Assembly: GCF_025837095.1 (NCBI RefSeq)
Contig: NZ_CP107551.1
Location: forward strand, 3,466,668 to 3,530,667
From: Rhodococcus sp. Z13
GTDB taxonomy: Bacteria > Actinomycetota > Actinomycetes > Mycobacteriales > Mycobacteriaceae
Length of the DNA stretch: 64,000 nt
Direction: 5' to 3'
The position numbers and the translations under genes were made by a program. Numbering within the stretch: position 1 is the first letter of the stretch; every line of letters begins with the position of its first letter. Below, one piece after another: positions 45,136 to 56,286 of the stretch. The notes under the pieces are model-generated. The model was not told the DNA's origin. It worked only from the letters and a program-made list of their open reading frames with translations, and did no database searches.

Positions 45136-45154
45136 ACGGTACTGGGTCTACCGT
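45136..45154. promoter_or_regulatory. Back-to-back -10 elements of a divergent leaderless gene pair
   Basis: Minus strand: TACCGT (45136-45141) ends 6 nt before the ppx GTG (45129). Plus strand: TACCGT (45149-45154) ends 8 nt before the GTG at 45163. Both fit TANNNT with start-codon spacing, so both transcripts are probably leaderless. Confidence 0.6.
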
Positions 45155-45162
45155 CGGGTTCT

Positions 45163-45975
45163 GTGACAGCAGGTACGTCCCACGCCCCGCACAAGCTCGA
45201 TCCGGCCCCCGAGGTACCTCTCGACTTCCCTCGTGAATGGGCCGAGTTCGTCGACCCGGACAACGACGAACACGTCATCGTCGCCGACATGACGTGGCTG
45301 CTCTCGCGCTGGACCTGCGTGTTCGGCACCCCGGCCTGCCAGGGCATTCTCGCCGACCGGCCCGACGACGGCTGCTGTTCGCACGGCGCGTTCCTCTCCG
45401 ACGAGGACGACCGCAAGAAGCTGGCGAAGGCCGTGAAGCATCTCACCCCGGCCGACTGGCAGTTCATGGACAAGGGCATGGGCAAGAAGGGCTATCTCGA
45501 GTGGGACGAGATCGACGACGAGCCCAACCTGCGCACCCGCCGCTACAAGGGCGCGTGCATCTTCCTCAACCGTCCCGGCTTCGAGGGCGGTCCCGGCTGC
45601 GCGCTGCACACCATGGCGTTGCGCCGTGGCATCGAGCCGCTCGAGATGAAGCCGGACGTGTGCTGGCAGCTGCCGATCCGCCGCACCCAGGACTGGGTGG
45701 AACGCCCCGACGGCACCGAGATCCTGCGTACGGTGATCACCGAGTACGACCGGCGCGGCTGGGGCGAGGGCGGTCACGATCTCGATTGGTACTGCTCCGG
45801 TTCACCGGACGCCCACGTCGGTGAGCGCCCGGTCTGGCAGTCCTACGCACCCGAGCTCACCGAGCTCCTCGGCGCCGCGGCGTACGACGAGCTGGCCCGC
45901 CTGTGCCGGCGTCGACAGGGGCTCGGGCTGATCGCCGTGCACCCCGCGACGACGGCGGCCCAGGCGAAGGGCTGA
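45163..45975 (+). CDS. Conserved cysteine-rich protein (Rv0495c-like)
   Basis: 270 aa, no signal peptide. Nine Cys are present, most in a pattern that could bind a metal or Fe-S cluster: [55 protein letters not shown] and DWYCSGSPD. Several acidic/aromatic blocks ([18 protein letters not shown]) look conserved. I recall this as an uncharacterised but widely conserved actinobacterial family that adjoins senX3-regX3; no enzymatic role is assigned. It has its own leaderless promoter and is convergent with regX3. Confidence 0.8.
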   Translation: MTAGTSHAPHKLDPAPEVPLDFPREWAEFVDPDNDEHVIVADMTWLLSRWTCVFGTPACQGILADRPDDGCCSHGAFLSDEDDRKKLAKAVKHLTPADWQFMDKGMGKKGYLEWDEIDDEPNLRTRRYKGACIFLNRPGFEGGPGCALHTMALRRGIEPLEMKPDVCWQLPIRRTQDWVERPDGTEILRTVITEYDRRGWGEGGHDLDWYCSGSPDAHVGERPVWQSYAPELTELLGAAAYDELARLCRRRQGLGLIAVHPATTAAQAKG

Positions 45976-46030
45976 ACCCGGCAGGAGACGCCGGCCGCAC
46001 GCGGTTCGGGCCTTCCCGGAGTCCGCCCCC

Positions 46031-46717
46031 TCAGGGTTCGAGCTTGTAACCGAGGCCGCGCACGGTGACGAGATGGCGCGGTTTGGCGGGGTCCGCCTCG
46101 ATCTTCGAGCGCAGCCGCTTGACATGGACGTCGAGGGTCTTGGTGTCCCCCACGTAGTCGGCCCCCCACACCCGGTCGATGAGCTGACCGCGGGTGAGCA
46201 CCCGTCCCGAATTGCGCAGCAGATATTCGAGCAGGTCGAATTCCTTGAGCGGCAACGCGATCGGGTCGCCGTTGACGTGCACGACGTGACGGTCGACGTC
46301 CATCCGCACCGGTCCGGCCTCGAGCAGACCGGAGTCGGCGGGCTCGGGGTCGGCGTCCGCGCCGCGCCGCAGCACCGCGCGGATGCGGGCGATGAGTTCG
46401 CGCGCCGAGTACGGCTTGGTGACGTAGTCGTCGGCGCCGAGTTCCAGGCCGACGACCTTGTCGATCTCGCTGTCGCGCGCGGTGACCATGATGACCGGGA
46501 CACTCGACCGGGCCCGGAGCTGCTTGCACACGTCGGTGCCGCTCATGCCCGGCAGCATCAGGTCCAGCAGGACGATGTCGGCGCCCTGGCGCTCGAACTC
46601 GGCGAGGGCCGACGGGCCGTCGCCGGCGATCGTCGTCTCGAATCCCTCCTTGCGCAGCAGGAAAGCGAGCGGATCCGCCAGTGATTCCTCGTCCTCGACG
46701 ATCAACACACGCGTCAC
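46031..46717 (-). CDS. regX3: Response regulator RegX3
   Basis: 228 aa, OmpR/PhoB type. Seen: the receiver with E8/D9, phospho-acceptor D52 (VLLDLMLPGMSG), T/S in VIMVTARDSEIDKV and K in DDYVTKPYSARELIARI. The winged-helix effector domain follows (ALPLKEFDLLEYLLRNSGRVLTRGQLIDRVWG, TKTLDVHVKRLRSKIEADPAKPRHLVTVRGLGYKLEP). RegX3 controls phosphate starvation genes in mycobacteria. It lies 61 bp downstream of senX3 in the same operon. Confidence 0.96.
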   Translation of the reverse strand: MTRVLIVEDEESLADPLAFLLRKEGFETTIAGDGPSALAEFERQGADIVLLDLMLPGMSGTDVCKQLRARSSVPVIMVTARDSEIDKVVGLELGADDYVTKPYSARELIARIRAVLRRGADADPEPADSGLLEAGPVRMDVDRHVVHVNGDPIALPLKEFDLLEYLLRNSGRVLTRGQLIDRVWGADYVGDTKTLDVHVKRLRSKIEADPAKPRHLVTVRGLGYKLEP

Positions 46718-46778
46718 GACCTGGTCCTCCGTACCTCTCTCGATGTCCGTCCGCCCGGCGGTCCGGGCGGGTTCTGCG

Positions 46779-47942
46779 TCACGATCCGGCGATCCTCCCG
46801 GCGTGCGGGAGGGCCTCGTCCTCGACGTGGGCCGGGATGAGCAGGGTGAAGGTGGAACCGGTACCCGGTTTGCTCCACAGCTTGATCTCGCCGTTGTGGT
46901 TGGCGGCGACGTGTTTGACGATGGCGAGTCCCAGGCCGGTGCCGCCGGTGGCCCGCGAGCGTGCCTTGTCTACGCGGAAGAACCGCTCGAACACCCGCTC
47001 CTGGTGTTCCTTCTCGATGCCGATGCCACGGTCGGTCACCGCGATGGCGACCTTGTCGTCACGCAGCGCCCGGCTGATCGTCACCGGCGACCCGGCCGGC
47101 GAGTAGGCGATGGCGTTCTCGACGAGATTGGTCAGGGCGGTGACGAGCAGCGTCCGGTCGCCGCGCACCTCGTGTCCCGAAGGCGCATCGGTGGTGATGG
47201 TGATGTCGGCGTTCTCGGCGGTGAGCCGGGTGCGTTCCAGGGCCTCGGCGATGACCGTGTCGACGTCGACGACCTCGAGATCGGGCAGTTTCTCGGCGCC
47301 CTGCAGCTTCGACAGTGCGATCAGCTCGGTCACCATGTTGCCCAGCCGGGTGGCCTCCTTCTGCACGCGCTCGCCGAAGTGCCGGACGGTCTCGGGATCG
47401 TCGACGGATTCGAGCAGGGCCTCGGCGAGCAGCGCCATCGCGCCGACGGGGGTCTTCAGTTCGTGGCTGATGTTCGCGACGAAGTCGCGGCGGGTGGCCT
47501 CCATGCGGACGTGCTCGGAGTCGTCGAAGGCGTAGAGCACGACGAACCGCGGGTCGTCCTCGATCAGCGGCTGCACGGTCACGCGCACCGCCACCCGCTC
47601 ACGGCCGCGCGACGACTTGCTGCCGAGATCGATCTCGAGGGGTTTGCGGGTGTCGAGCACCCGGCTCGCCGCGACCCACGCGCGGTCGTCGAGGAGCCGG
47701 TTGCGGACGAGACCGAGCTCCTCGGCGCGCGGGTTGAACAGCACGACGTCGTGGAACCGGTCGACGACGGCGATGCCGGTCGTGGTGCCGCGGACGACGT
47801 GGTCGAGGACGTCGGCCATCGTGAGGTCCGCCTCGGCACGTTCCTGCGTGCGCCGGTGCACCTTCCGGGTGACAGCGACGGCGAGGGCCGCGCCGACGAG
47901 GGCTGCAGTCACGGCCAGCAGGAGAGCCTGCGTAACACTCAC
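46779..47942 (-). CDS. senX3: Sensor histidine kinase SenX3
   Basis: 387 aa. One N-terminal membrane helix ([23 protein letters not shown]) rather than two flanking a large sensor, then a PAS-like domain ([29 protein letters not shown]), the dimerisation/phospho-acceptor motif [17 protein letters not shown] with H160, and HATPase motifs ([52 protein letters not shown]). This is the SenX3 layout; it senses phosphate status through the PstSCAB system in mycobacteria. The GTG start has TACGAT 7 nt upstream, so the mRNA is probably leaderless. Confidence 0.95.
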   Translation of the reverse strand: MSVTQALLLAVTAALVGAALAVAVTRKVHRRTQERAEADLTMADVLDHVVRGTTTGIAVVDRFHDVVLFNPRAEELGLVRNRLLDDRAWVAASRVLDTRKPLEIDLGSKSSRGRERVAVRVTVQPLIEDDPRFVVLYAFDDSEHVRMEATRRDFVANISHELKTPVGAMALLAEALLESVDDPETVRHFGERVQKEATRLGNMVTELIALSKLQGAEKLPDLEVVDVDTVIAEALERTRLTAENADITITTDAPSGHEVRGDRTLLVTALTNLVENAIAYSPAGSPVTISRALRDDKVAIAVTDRGIGIEKEHQERVFERFFRVDKARSRATGGTGLGLAIVKHVAANHNGEIKLWSKPGTGSTFTLLIPAHVEDEALPHAGRIAGS

Positions 47943-47949
47943 ACAAGGG

Positions 47950-47955
47950 ATCGTA
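47950..47955 (-). promoter_or_regulatory. -10 element of senX3-regX3, leaderless
   Basis: On the minus strand TACGAT (TANNNT) ends 7 nt before the senX3 GTG. There is no good -35 hexamer, as expected for an activator-dependent promoter. Confidence 0.5.
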
Positions 47956-48024
47956 ATGACACCGTCACCCCACCGGACGCCGGGCCCTGCCCTTTTCCCG
48001 CACGTCACGCCGCATTTTTCGGGT

Positions 48025-48057
48025 GTTGGATCGGCGTTAACCCGGTGTTCGCCCGCC
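48025..48057. promoter_or_regulatory. Three 11-bp GTT-headed direct repeats (PHO-box-like) upstream of senX3
   Basis: GTTGGATCGGC (48025), GTTAACCCGGT (48036) and GTTCGCCCGCC (48047) run head to tail with exact 11-bp period. Such arrays resemble sites for PhoP/RegX3-type regulators. They lie 83-115 bp upstream of the senX3 start and suggest RegX3 autoregulation. Confidence 0.45.
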
Positions 48058-48101
48058 TGTCCGGCGCGTCCTCACCGTCGGCGCTCGTACTCGGAACGGA
48101 A

Positions 48102-48132
48102 ACGACCCCGCCGCGGTGTGCGACGGGGTCGT
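48102..48132 (-). terminator. Hairpin terminator downstream of gpmA
   Basis: ACGACCCCG (48102-48110) pairs with CGGGGTCGT (48124-48132) around a 13-nt loop. It follows the three tandem hairpin units in the direction of gpmA transcription. Confidence 0.65.
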
Positions 48133-48213
48133 CTGCCGGGTGTACCCGGAGGTGCTGTCCTGCCGGGTGTACCCGGCGATGCTGTCCTGCCGGGTGTACC
48201 CGGCGATACTGCC
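48133..48213. repeat. Three 27-bp tandem repeats, each a small hairpin
   Basis: Units begin CTGCCGGGTGTACCCGG at 48133, 48160 and 48187; they differ by only a few bases. Each contains CCGGGT-GT-ACCCGG, a 6-bp inverted repeat. The array lies between the gpmA stop (48230) and the senX3 promoter region. Confidence 0.85.
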
Positions 48214-48229
48214 TGCTACCGGCAGGATG

Positions 48230-48976
48230 TCACTTGGAACCCTGGTTGGCGACGGCGGCGGCGCCGGCCGCCGCGGCCTCCGGGTCGAGGTAGGTGCCAC
48301 CCGGGTTGAGCGGGCGCAGGTTCTCGTCGAAGTCGTAGCGCAGCGGGATGCCGGTGGGGATGTTCAGGCCGGCGATGTCCTCGTCGGAGATGCCGTCGAG
48401 GTGCTTGACGAGCGCGCGCAGCGAGTTGCCGTGCGCGGTGACGAGCACGGTCTTGCCGGCGAGCAGGTCCTGGGAGATCGTCGACTCCCAGTACGGGACG
48501 AGACGCGCGACTACGTCCTTCAGGCACTCGGTGAGCGGAACCTCGTCGAGGTCGGCGTAGCGCGGGTCGCCGTCCTGGCTGTACTTCGAACCGGCCTCGA
48601 TCGGCGGCGGCGGGGTGTCGTAGCTGCGACGCCACAGCATGAACTGTTCCTCACCGAACTCGTCCTTGATCTCGGACTTGTTCTTGCCCTGGAGGGCGCC
48701 GTAGTGACGCTCGTTGAGGCGCCAGTTGCGGACGACCGGGATCCAGTGCCGATCGGCGGCGTCGAGCGCGTAGTTGGCGGTGCTGATCGCGCGACGCAGC
48801 ACGGAGGTGTAGAGGATGTCGGGCAGCACGTTGTGCTCCGCCAGGAGGGCACCGGCCCTCTTGCCCTCGGCGATCCCCTTGTCGGTCAGGTGCACGTCCA
48901 CCCAGCCGGTGAACAGGTTCATCGCGTTCCATTCGCTCTCGCCGTGGCGGAGCAGAACAAGCGTTCCGATACTCAT
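48230..48976 (-). CDS. gpmA: 2,3-Bisphosphoglycerate-dependent phosphoglycerate mutase
   Basis: 248 aa; interconverts 3- and 2-phosphoglycerate in glycolysis. Seen: [22 protein letters not shown] with the phosphohistidine H11, [47 protein letters not shown], and the second His in [23 protein letters not shown] 25-residue Ala-rich tail ends in ANQGSK. It is adjacent to senX3-regX3 as in mycobacteria, on the same strand but separated by repeats and a hairpin, so probably a separate transcript. Confidence 0.97.
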   Translation of the reverse strand: MSIGTLVLLRHGESEWNAMNLFTGWVDVHLTDKGIAEGKRAGALLAEHNVLPDILYTSVLRRAISTANYALDAADRHWIPVVRNWRLNERHYGALQGKNKSEIKDEFGEEQFMLWRRSYDTPPPPIEAGSKYSQDGDPRYADLDEVPLTECLKDVVARLVPYWESTISQDLLAGKTVLVTAHGNSLRALVKHLDGISDEDIAGLNIPTGIPLRYDFDENLRPLNPGGTYLDPEAAAAGAAAVANQGSK

Positions 48977-49105
48977 GACTCAATCCTGACACGCGACGAT
49001 GGCGATTTCGCCACGGGCGCCCCCCATCGTGGGCTATATCTGACAACACGCGTTGCCAGGAACGCGGGAGTCGGCGGCGCGCACCACGGTTCGCCACAAC
49101 CGACA

Positions 49106-49141
49106 CACACGGGGGTTCGATGTCACACGGGGGTCCGATGT
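49106..49141 (+). repeat. Duplicated 18-bp unit carrying a ribosome-binding site and start codon
   Basis: CACACGGGGGTTCGATGT (49106-49123) is followed directly by CACACGGGGGTCCGATGT (49124-49141), with one difference. Each copy has a GGGGG site spaced to an in-frame ATG (49120 and 49138), so the flavoprotein gene has two equivalent translation starts. Confidence 0.8.
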
Positions 49142-50907
49142 CAGACGTACGCATGTCCCGCCGCTCCGTCCTCACCGCGCTCGGCGCGCTCGGTGCCGCC
49201 GCAGCCCTTCCGCCCACGGCGGCGGCCGACCCCGCCCGTCGCGCACCGGCGGTGCATTCCGGCGGGCGGCGCGTCGCGGTGCTCGGCGGAGGGATGGCGG
49301 GACTGACCGCCGCGCACGAGCTGATCGAACGCGGCTTCGAGGTCACGGTCTTCGAACCGACCGCGCTCGGCGGCAAGGCGCGCAGCATCCCCTCTCCCGG
49401 CACCGCGGCGGGCGGCCGCCTCGACCTGCCGGGCGAGCACGGTTTCCGTTTCTTCCCGGGCTTCTACCAGCACATCCCCGACACGATGCGGCGGATCCCC
49501 TTCCCCGGCAATCCCAACGGGGTCTTCGACAATCTTGTTGCGGGGCACGGTTTCCGGATGGCGATCCCCGGTGCCCCCGATCTCACGGCACCGGCGTCCA
49601 TCGCGCCGCTGCGCTTCGACGTCTACGACCCGCTGAGCCTGCAGGAGAGCCTGTCCGCGGCGTTCTCGCTCGGCGGCGCGATCCCGCCGCACGAGCTGTC
49701 GGTGTTCATGCGCAAGCTGGTCATGTTCCTCACCAGCAGCATCGAGCGCCGGAACACCGAGTGGGAGAACGAGACCTGGGCGCAGACCCTCGAGTCCGAC
49801 GGCAAGTCGAAGGGGTACCGCGAGATCCTCGTGACGGCGCTGACGCGGCAACTCGTCGCGGCCCGCCCGCAGACGGTGTCGACGCGCACCACCGGCATCA
49901 TGGGCCAGGCGTTCGTGTGGAACGCGATGGGCACGGTGCCGGACTACGGTCATCTCGACCGTCTGTTGTCGGCGCCGACCAACGAGGCGTGGATCGATCC
50001 CTGGGCACAGCTGCTGCGCGATCTCGGAGTGCGGTTCGAGATGGGCTGGGCGGCGGAGGCTCTGGAGATCTCCGGCGGATGCATCACCGGAGCGCGGATG
50101 GTGGACCGGTCGGGCAACCGCCGCCGGGCCGAGGCCGACTGGTTCGTCGCGGCGATGCCGGCCGAGCGCGCGGTCGGCCTGTGGTCACCGGAGGTGCTCG
50201 CACTCGATCCGCACCTCGAGGCGATGAACGCCCTGCAGACCGACTGGATGGTCGGCATCCAGTACTTCCTGCGCCGGCCCACCCCCATCGCACCGGGACA
50301 CGTGGCCTATCTCGGGTCACCCTGGGCGCTCACGTCGATCAGCCAGGCCCAGTTCTGGCGCAGCGACTTCGCGCAGCGTTACGGCGACGGGTCGGCGCAG
50401 GACTGCCTGTCGGTGGACATCTCCGACTGGGACACCCCCGGCATCCTCTACGGCAAGACCGCCAAGGAGTGCACGGCCGAGGAGATCGCCCGCGAGGTCT
50501 GGGCGCAGATGGACGCCTGCCTCGAGGACGGCTCCGGATCGATCGACGAGAACGACATCGTCTCGTGGTTCCTCGATCCCGGAATCCATTGGGGTGCCAG
50601 CGGAATCGTCAACGACACCCCGTTGCTCATCAACACTGCCGGGTCGCTGACGAACCGGCCGGAGGCACACACCGCGATCCCCAATCTGTTCCTCGCCGGC
50701 GACTACGTCCGCACCGACATCGATCTCGCGACGATGGAGGGGGCCAACGAATCGGCGCGCGCCGCGGTGGGGGCACTGCTGCAGACGGCCGGTTCACCCG
50801 CGACCCCCCCGGCGCTGTACAGACTGTACGAGCCGCCGGAGCTGGAACCGTTGCGGCGCATCGACGCCGACCGGCACCGGGCGGGCCTGCCACACCTGCT
50901 CGCGTGA
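49120..50907 (+). CDS. Tat-exported FAD-dependent amine oxidase/phytoene desaturase-like protein
   Basis: 595 aa from the first ATG (589 aa from the second). The N-terminus MSRRSVLTALGALGAAAALPPTAAA is a twin-arginine signal. The FAD-binding motif follows: RRVAVLGGGMAGLTAAHELIERGFEVTVFEPTALGGKARSI, then EHGFRFFPGFYQHIPDTMRRIPF, and the C-terminal FAD segment HTAIPNLFLAGDYVRTDIDLATMEGANESARAAVGALL. It resembles hydroxysqualene-dehydroxylase/phytoene-desaturase-type enzymes. Export of a flavoprotein of this fold is unusual and suggests a lipid substrate in the envelope (inference). Not part of the mycobacterial order here. Confidence 0.85.
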   Translation: MSHGGPMSDVRMSRRSVLTALGALGAAAALPPTAAADPARRAPAVHSGGRRVAVLGGGMAGLTAAHELIERGFEVTVFEPTALGGKARSIPSPGTAAGGRLDLPGEHGFRFFPGFYQHIPDTMRRIPFPGNPNGVFDNLVAGHGFRMAIPGAPDLTAPASIAPLRFDVYDPLSLQESLSAAFSLGGAIPPHELSVFMRKLVMFLTSSIERRNTEWENETWAQTLESDGKSKGYREILVTALTRQLVAARPQTVSTRTTGIMGQAFVWNAMGTVPDYGHLDRLLSAPTNEAWIDPWAQLLRDLGVRFEMGWAAEALEISGGCITGARMVDRSGNRRRAEADWFVAAMPAERAVGLWSPEVLALDPHLEAMNALQTDWMVGIQYFLRRPTPIAPGHVAYLGSPWALTSISQAQFWRSDFAQRYGDGSAQDCLSVDISDWDTPGILYGKTAKECTAEEIAREVWAQMDACLEDGSGSIDENDIVSWFLDPGIHWGASGIVNDTPLLINTAGSLTNRPEAHTAIPNLFLAGDYVRTDIDLATMEGANESARAAVGALLQTAGSPATPPALYRLYEPPELEPLRRIDADRHRAGLPHLLA

Positions 50908-50913
50908 AACGAG

Positions 50914-50950
50914 CGGGGTGCGCGGCCCCGGGCGGGAGCCGCGCACCCCG
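50914..50950. terminator. Bidirectional hairpin terminator
   Basis: CGGGGTGCGCGGC (50914-50926) pairs perfectly with GCCGCGCACCCCG (50938-50950) around an 11-nt loop. It lies 6 bp after the flavoprotein stop and 5 bp before the fadD stop on the opposite strand. Confidence 0.85.
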
Positions 50951-50955
50951 TCGGA

Positions 50956-52542
<1,587 letters not shown>

Positions 52543-52666
52543 GGTTCTCCTCCGAGTGCTGATCACCGGCACGCCGTGCCGGACGGGTCGGGGTCACGCT
52601 ACCGCACGGATGTGAACCCCGTCACAGATGTGCCGTGACCATACCCGACCACCCCTGGGACGCGGA

Positions 52667-52700
52667 CGGGCCCCGCATGCGGATTCGCACGCGGGGCCCG
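52667..52700 (-). terminator. Hairpin terminator after rpf
   Basis: CGGGCCCCGC (52667-52676) pairs with GCGGGGCCCG (52691-52700); TGCG/CGCA extends the stem inside. It lies 15 bp beyond the rpf stop. Confidence 0.8.
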
Positions 52701-52715
52701 GACCGGAGGTTCCGA

Positions 52716-53517
<802 letters not shown>

Positions 53518-54072
53518 TTACCCGTTCGATTCACGCGGTTCCGCGTCCTCGTCGTCGGCGAGTTCGGGCACGAACGGGGTGCCCGTCTCCTCCTCGATGA
53601 GGTGCCGGAAGGGCTCGAGATTGCGCAGCGGCTCGCCCCGCGAGACCCGCCACTCCCATTCGCGCTTGATCGACGTGAGGAAGCCGAGCCCCAGGATGAT
53701 GTTGAAGTCGTAGTCAGCGGCCTCGAGGACCTGGCCGAGGACGGCGTCGAGTTCCTCGGGGGTCACGGCGTGCGCGGCGATCCGCCCCACGAGGTAGATG
53801 TCGCCGATCCGGTCCAGGGTGTAGGCCACGCCGTAGAGGCGGCGGTTGCGGCGCAGGAGGTACTTGTAGACCCCCTCGAAGTTCTCGTCGGGTTTGCGGC
53901 AGACGAACGCCTCGACCCGGACGCCGTGCTGCCCGACCGTCAGCAACGTGGTGGTCTTGAGCTTCTTCTCGCCGGGGAGTTCGACGACGAAGTGACCGCC
54001 CTCCTTCACGGAGAACTCGAGCTCACGATCGCGCAGCGTCGCGTCGATCAGTTCGGCGATCCGGTCGCTCAT
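53518..54072 (-). CDS. YbjN domain-containing protein
   Basis: 184 aa. Seen: [82 protein letters not shown], typical of the YbjN/type III secretion chaperone-like fold. There is no catalytic motif; such proteins are thought to be stress-linked chaperone-like factors. The ATG overlaps the mshA stop (ATGA), so the two are translationally coupled, as in mycobacteria (Rv0486-Rv0487). A role in mycothiol metabolism is inferred only from this. Confidence 0.88.
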   Translation of the reverse strand: MSDRIAELIDATLRDRELEFSVKEGGHFVVELPGEKKLKTTTLLTVGQHGVRVEAFVCRKPDENFEGVYKYLLRRNRRLYGVAYTLDRIGDIYLVGRIAAHAVTPEELDAVLGQVLEAADYDFNIILGLGFLTSIKREWEWRVSRGEPLRNLEPFRHLIEEETGTPFVPELADDEDAEPRESNG

Positions 54073-55403
54073 GCCGTGACTCCCCTCGTCCGTCGCAACT
54101 TCCACACTCCGCGCTGCCGCCGCAGCGAATGCTCCCCGGTGCCGAACGCGCGGTTGCGCCGCATCCCGGCCCGCCGGTAGCTGTCGAGCAGTCCCTCCGC
54201 GGTCCGTTCCCACGAGAACGCCTCGGCATGCTTCGGAGCGATCTCCGCGAGCCGCGCGAGCCGGTCGCGGTCGCTCACCAGGGAACGCAGCGCCGCGGCC
54301 CAGTCGTCGATCCGGTGCCCGTCGACGAGCATCCCCGTCTCCCCGTCGCGCACCGCCACGCCGAGCCCGCCGACGTTCGCGGCGAGGACGGGGGTGCCGC
54401 AGGCCTGCGCCTCGATCGCCACGAGACCGAAGGACTCCGAGTAACTCGGCACCGCCACCAGGTCGGCGGCCCGGTAGACCTGCACCAGGCGGTCCGCCGG
54501 CTGGGGCGGCAGGAAGGTCACCCGCGACGCGATGCCCAGCGCGGACGCCAGCTCGATGAGCGCGTCGGGCCGTTCGAGACCGGTGCCGGAGGGGCCACCG
54601 ACGATCAGCACCCGCAACGGCAGGTCGGGGGCGTCGGCCAGGGCGCGGGCGGCCGCCTCGAGCAGTACGTCCGGGGCCTTGAGCGGCTGGATCCGGCCGA
54701 CGAAGGCGACGATCGTCTCCCGCGGGTCGAGGCCGAGCGCGGCGCGCGCCGCGTCGCGGTCGCCGGGCCGGTAGCGGGTCAGGTCGGCGCCGGGTGCGAC
54801 GACGTCGATCCGGCCCGGATCGGCGCCGTAGATCTGCTCGAGCTGCCGGGCCTCGTCGGCGGTGTTGGCGATCATCCGGTCGGATTCGGCGACCACCTGC
54901 TGTTCCCCGATCTGCCGGGCGGCCGGTTCGGGGGTGTCGCCCTCGGCGAGCGAAGCGTTCTTCACCGCGGCCAGGGTGTGCGCGGTGTGCACGAGCGGCA
55001 CCCCCCAGCGGTCGCGGGCCAGCCATCCGACCTGCCCCGACAGCCAGTAGTGCGAGTGCACGAGGTCGTAGTAGCCCTGCGGGTGCCGCGCCTCCTCGCG
55101 CAGGACACCGGCGGCGAAGGCGCACAGCTGGGTGGGCAGGTCGTGCTTGTCGAGTCCCTCGAAGGGACCGGCCTCGATGTTGCGGACGAGCACACCGGGC
55201 GCGGCCTGCTGCACGGCGGGATCGGCCGACGAGGTGGCCCGGGTGAAGATCTCGACCTCCACGCCGCGCCGCGCGAGTTCGATCGCGGTCTGCAGTACGT
55301 AGACGTTCATGCCACCGGCATCCCCGGTTCCGGGCTGCGCCAGCGGTGAGGTGTGGACCGAGATGACGGCCACGCGGTGCGGGCGGCTGGGCTGAGACGT
55401 CAC
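54069..55403 (-). CDS. mshA: D-inositol 3-phosphate glycosyltransferase
   Basis: 444 aa GT-B enzyme; first step of mycothiol synthesis, UDP-GlcNAc plus inositol-3-phosphate. Seen: [46 protein letters not shown] (acceptor-side Gly-rich loop), [59 protein letters not shown], and the EX7E motif in [28 protein letters not shown]. The GTG start follows GGAGGGG and overlaps the upstream hydrolase stop (GTGA). It makes the main low-molecular-weight thiol scaffold of this lineage. Confidence 0.96.
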   Translation of the reverse strand: MTSQPSRPHRVAVISVHTSPLAQPGTGDAGGMNVYVLQTAIELARRGVEVEIFTRATSSADPAVQQAAPGVLVRNIEAGPFEGLDKHDLPTQLCAFAAGVLREEARHPQGYYDLVHSHYWLSGQVGWLARDRWGVPLVHTAHTLAAVKNASLAEGDTPEPAARQIGEQQVVAESDRMIANTADEARQLEQIYGADPGRIDVVAPGADLTRYRPGDRDAARAALGLDPRETIVAFVGRIQPLKAPDVLLEAAARALADAPDLPLRVLIVGGPSGTGLERPDALIELASALGIASRVTFLPPQPADRLVQVYRAADLVAVPSYSESFGLVAIEAQACGTPVLAANVGGLGVAVRDGETGMLVDGHRIDDWAAALRSLVSDRDRLARLAEIAPKHAEAFSWERTAEGLLDSYRRAGMRRNRAFGTGEHSLRRQRGVWKLRRTRGVTA

Positions 55404-56281
55404 CCCTCCATACTGCCCTGCTCGTGATCTTCCCGTGTCGCCGCCTCCGCGGTAGCCCGCCGGGCGAACTCTCCGACCTCCGCCACGAATCGGTCGGGGT
55501 CCTCGACGAACGGCCCGTGATCGACACCCTCCCAGACGGAGGTGGTGGCCCGACGCAGCAGCGACGCCGCGTGGTGCGCGACGGAGACGTCGACGACGGA
55601 GTCGACGTCGCCGTGCAGGAGCAGCACCGGCACGTCCAGCTCGGCGAGCAGCTCGTCGTTGCCCACCGCCCGGTCGAACAGCGCGGCCCGCACTCGCGGC
55701 GGGGTGGACAGGCTCACTCCGAACAGGGCCTGCGACACCGCGCCCTTCCCCTCGACGGGGCCGGTGAGGGCGTGGCCGAACGAACCGAGGGCCTTCACCG
55801 CCTCGCGCGGGTCCTCCGACATCGCGGCGGGGATCGCGGCGCGCATCGCAGGGCCGACCCTTCCGCCCTTCTCGCCACGGCCGATGCTGGTGATGGCGCC
55901 GACGAGGACCAGCCCCGCGACGGCGTCGGAACCGTACTCGGCGAGATAGTCGCAGATGACCAGTCCGCCGTAGGACCAGCCGAGCAGCACCGCGGGGTTC
56001 GACGCGGAGACGTTCTCGGCGGCCAGGACCGCGGCGATGTCGCCGGCCCAGAGGGCGCGGTCGTCGTAGCCGGTCTCCGGGGCCTGCGAGTAGCCGTGTC
56101 CACGCAGGTCGACGGCGACGACGCGGAAGTCCCGCGCGAGGGCGTCGAGCACGTCGTCGCCCCAGCACCGCGACGACTGGGCCCATCCGTGGATCAGCAC
56201 GAGGACCGGCGCGGTCTCGGAGCCGAAGGTGCGGTGGACGAGGGAGGTGCCGTCGGTTCCGGTCACTTCGCGAACTGCCAT
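55400..56281 (-). CDS. Alpha/beta hydrolase
   Basis: 293 aa. Seen: [19 protein letters not shown] (oxyanion HGW), the nucleophile elbow [14 protein letters not shown] (Ser), the acid in [18 protein letters not shown] (Asp) and His in [16 protein letters not shown]. Substrate unknown. The ATG at 56281 is used; a GTG three codons upstream overlaps the MFS stop (GTGA) and is equally likely. It is coupled to mshA downstream, so mshA is transcribed with the transporter-hydrolase pair. Confidence 0.85.
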   Translation of the reverse strand: MAVREVTGTDGTSLVHRTFGSETAPVLVLIHGWAQSSRCWGDDVLDALARDFRVVAVDLRGHGYSQAPETGYDDRALWAGDIAAVLAAENVSASNPAVLLGWSYGGLVICDYLAEYGSDAVAGLVLVGAITSIGRGEKGGRVGPAMRAAIPAAMSEDPREAVKALGSFGHALTGPVEGKGAVSQALFGVSLSTPPRVRAALFDRAVGNDELLAELDVPVLLLHGDVDSVVDVSVAHHAASLLRRATTSVWEGVDHGPFVEDPDRFVAEVGEFARRATAEAATREDHEQGSMEG

Positions 56282-56286
56282 GGGCG

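Noticed and set aside
48133-48213. CRISPR-like repeats
   Set aside because: Three contiguous 27-bp units without unique spacers and no cas genes; this is a tandem repeat.
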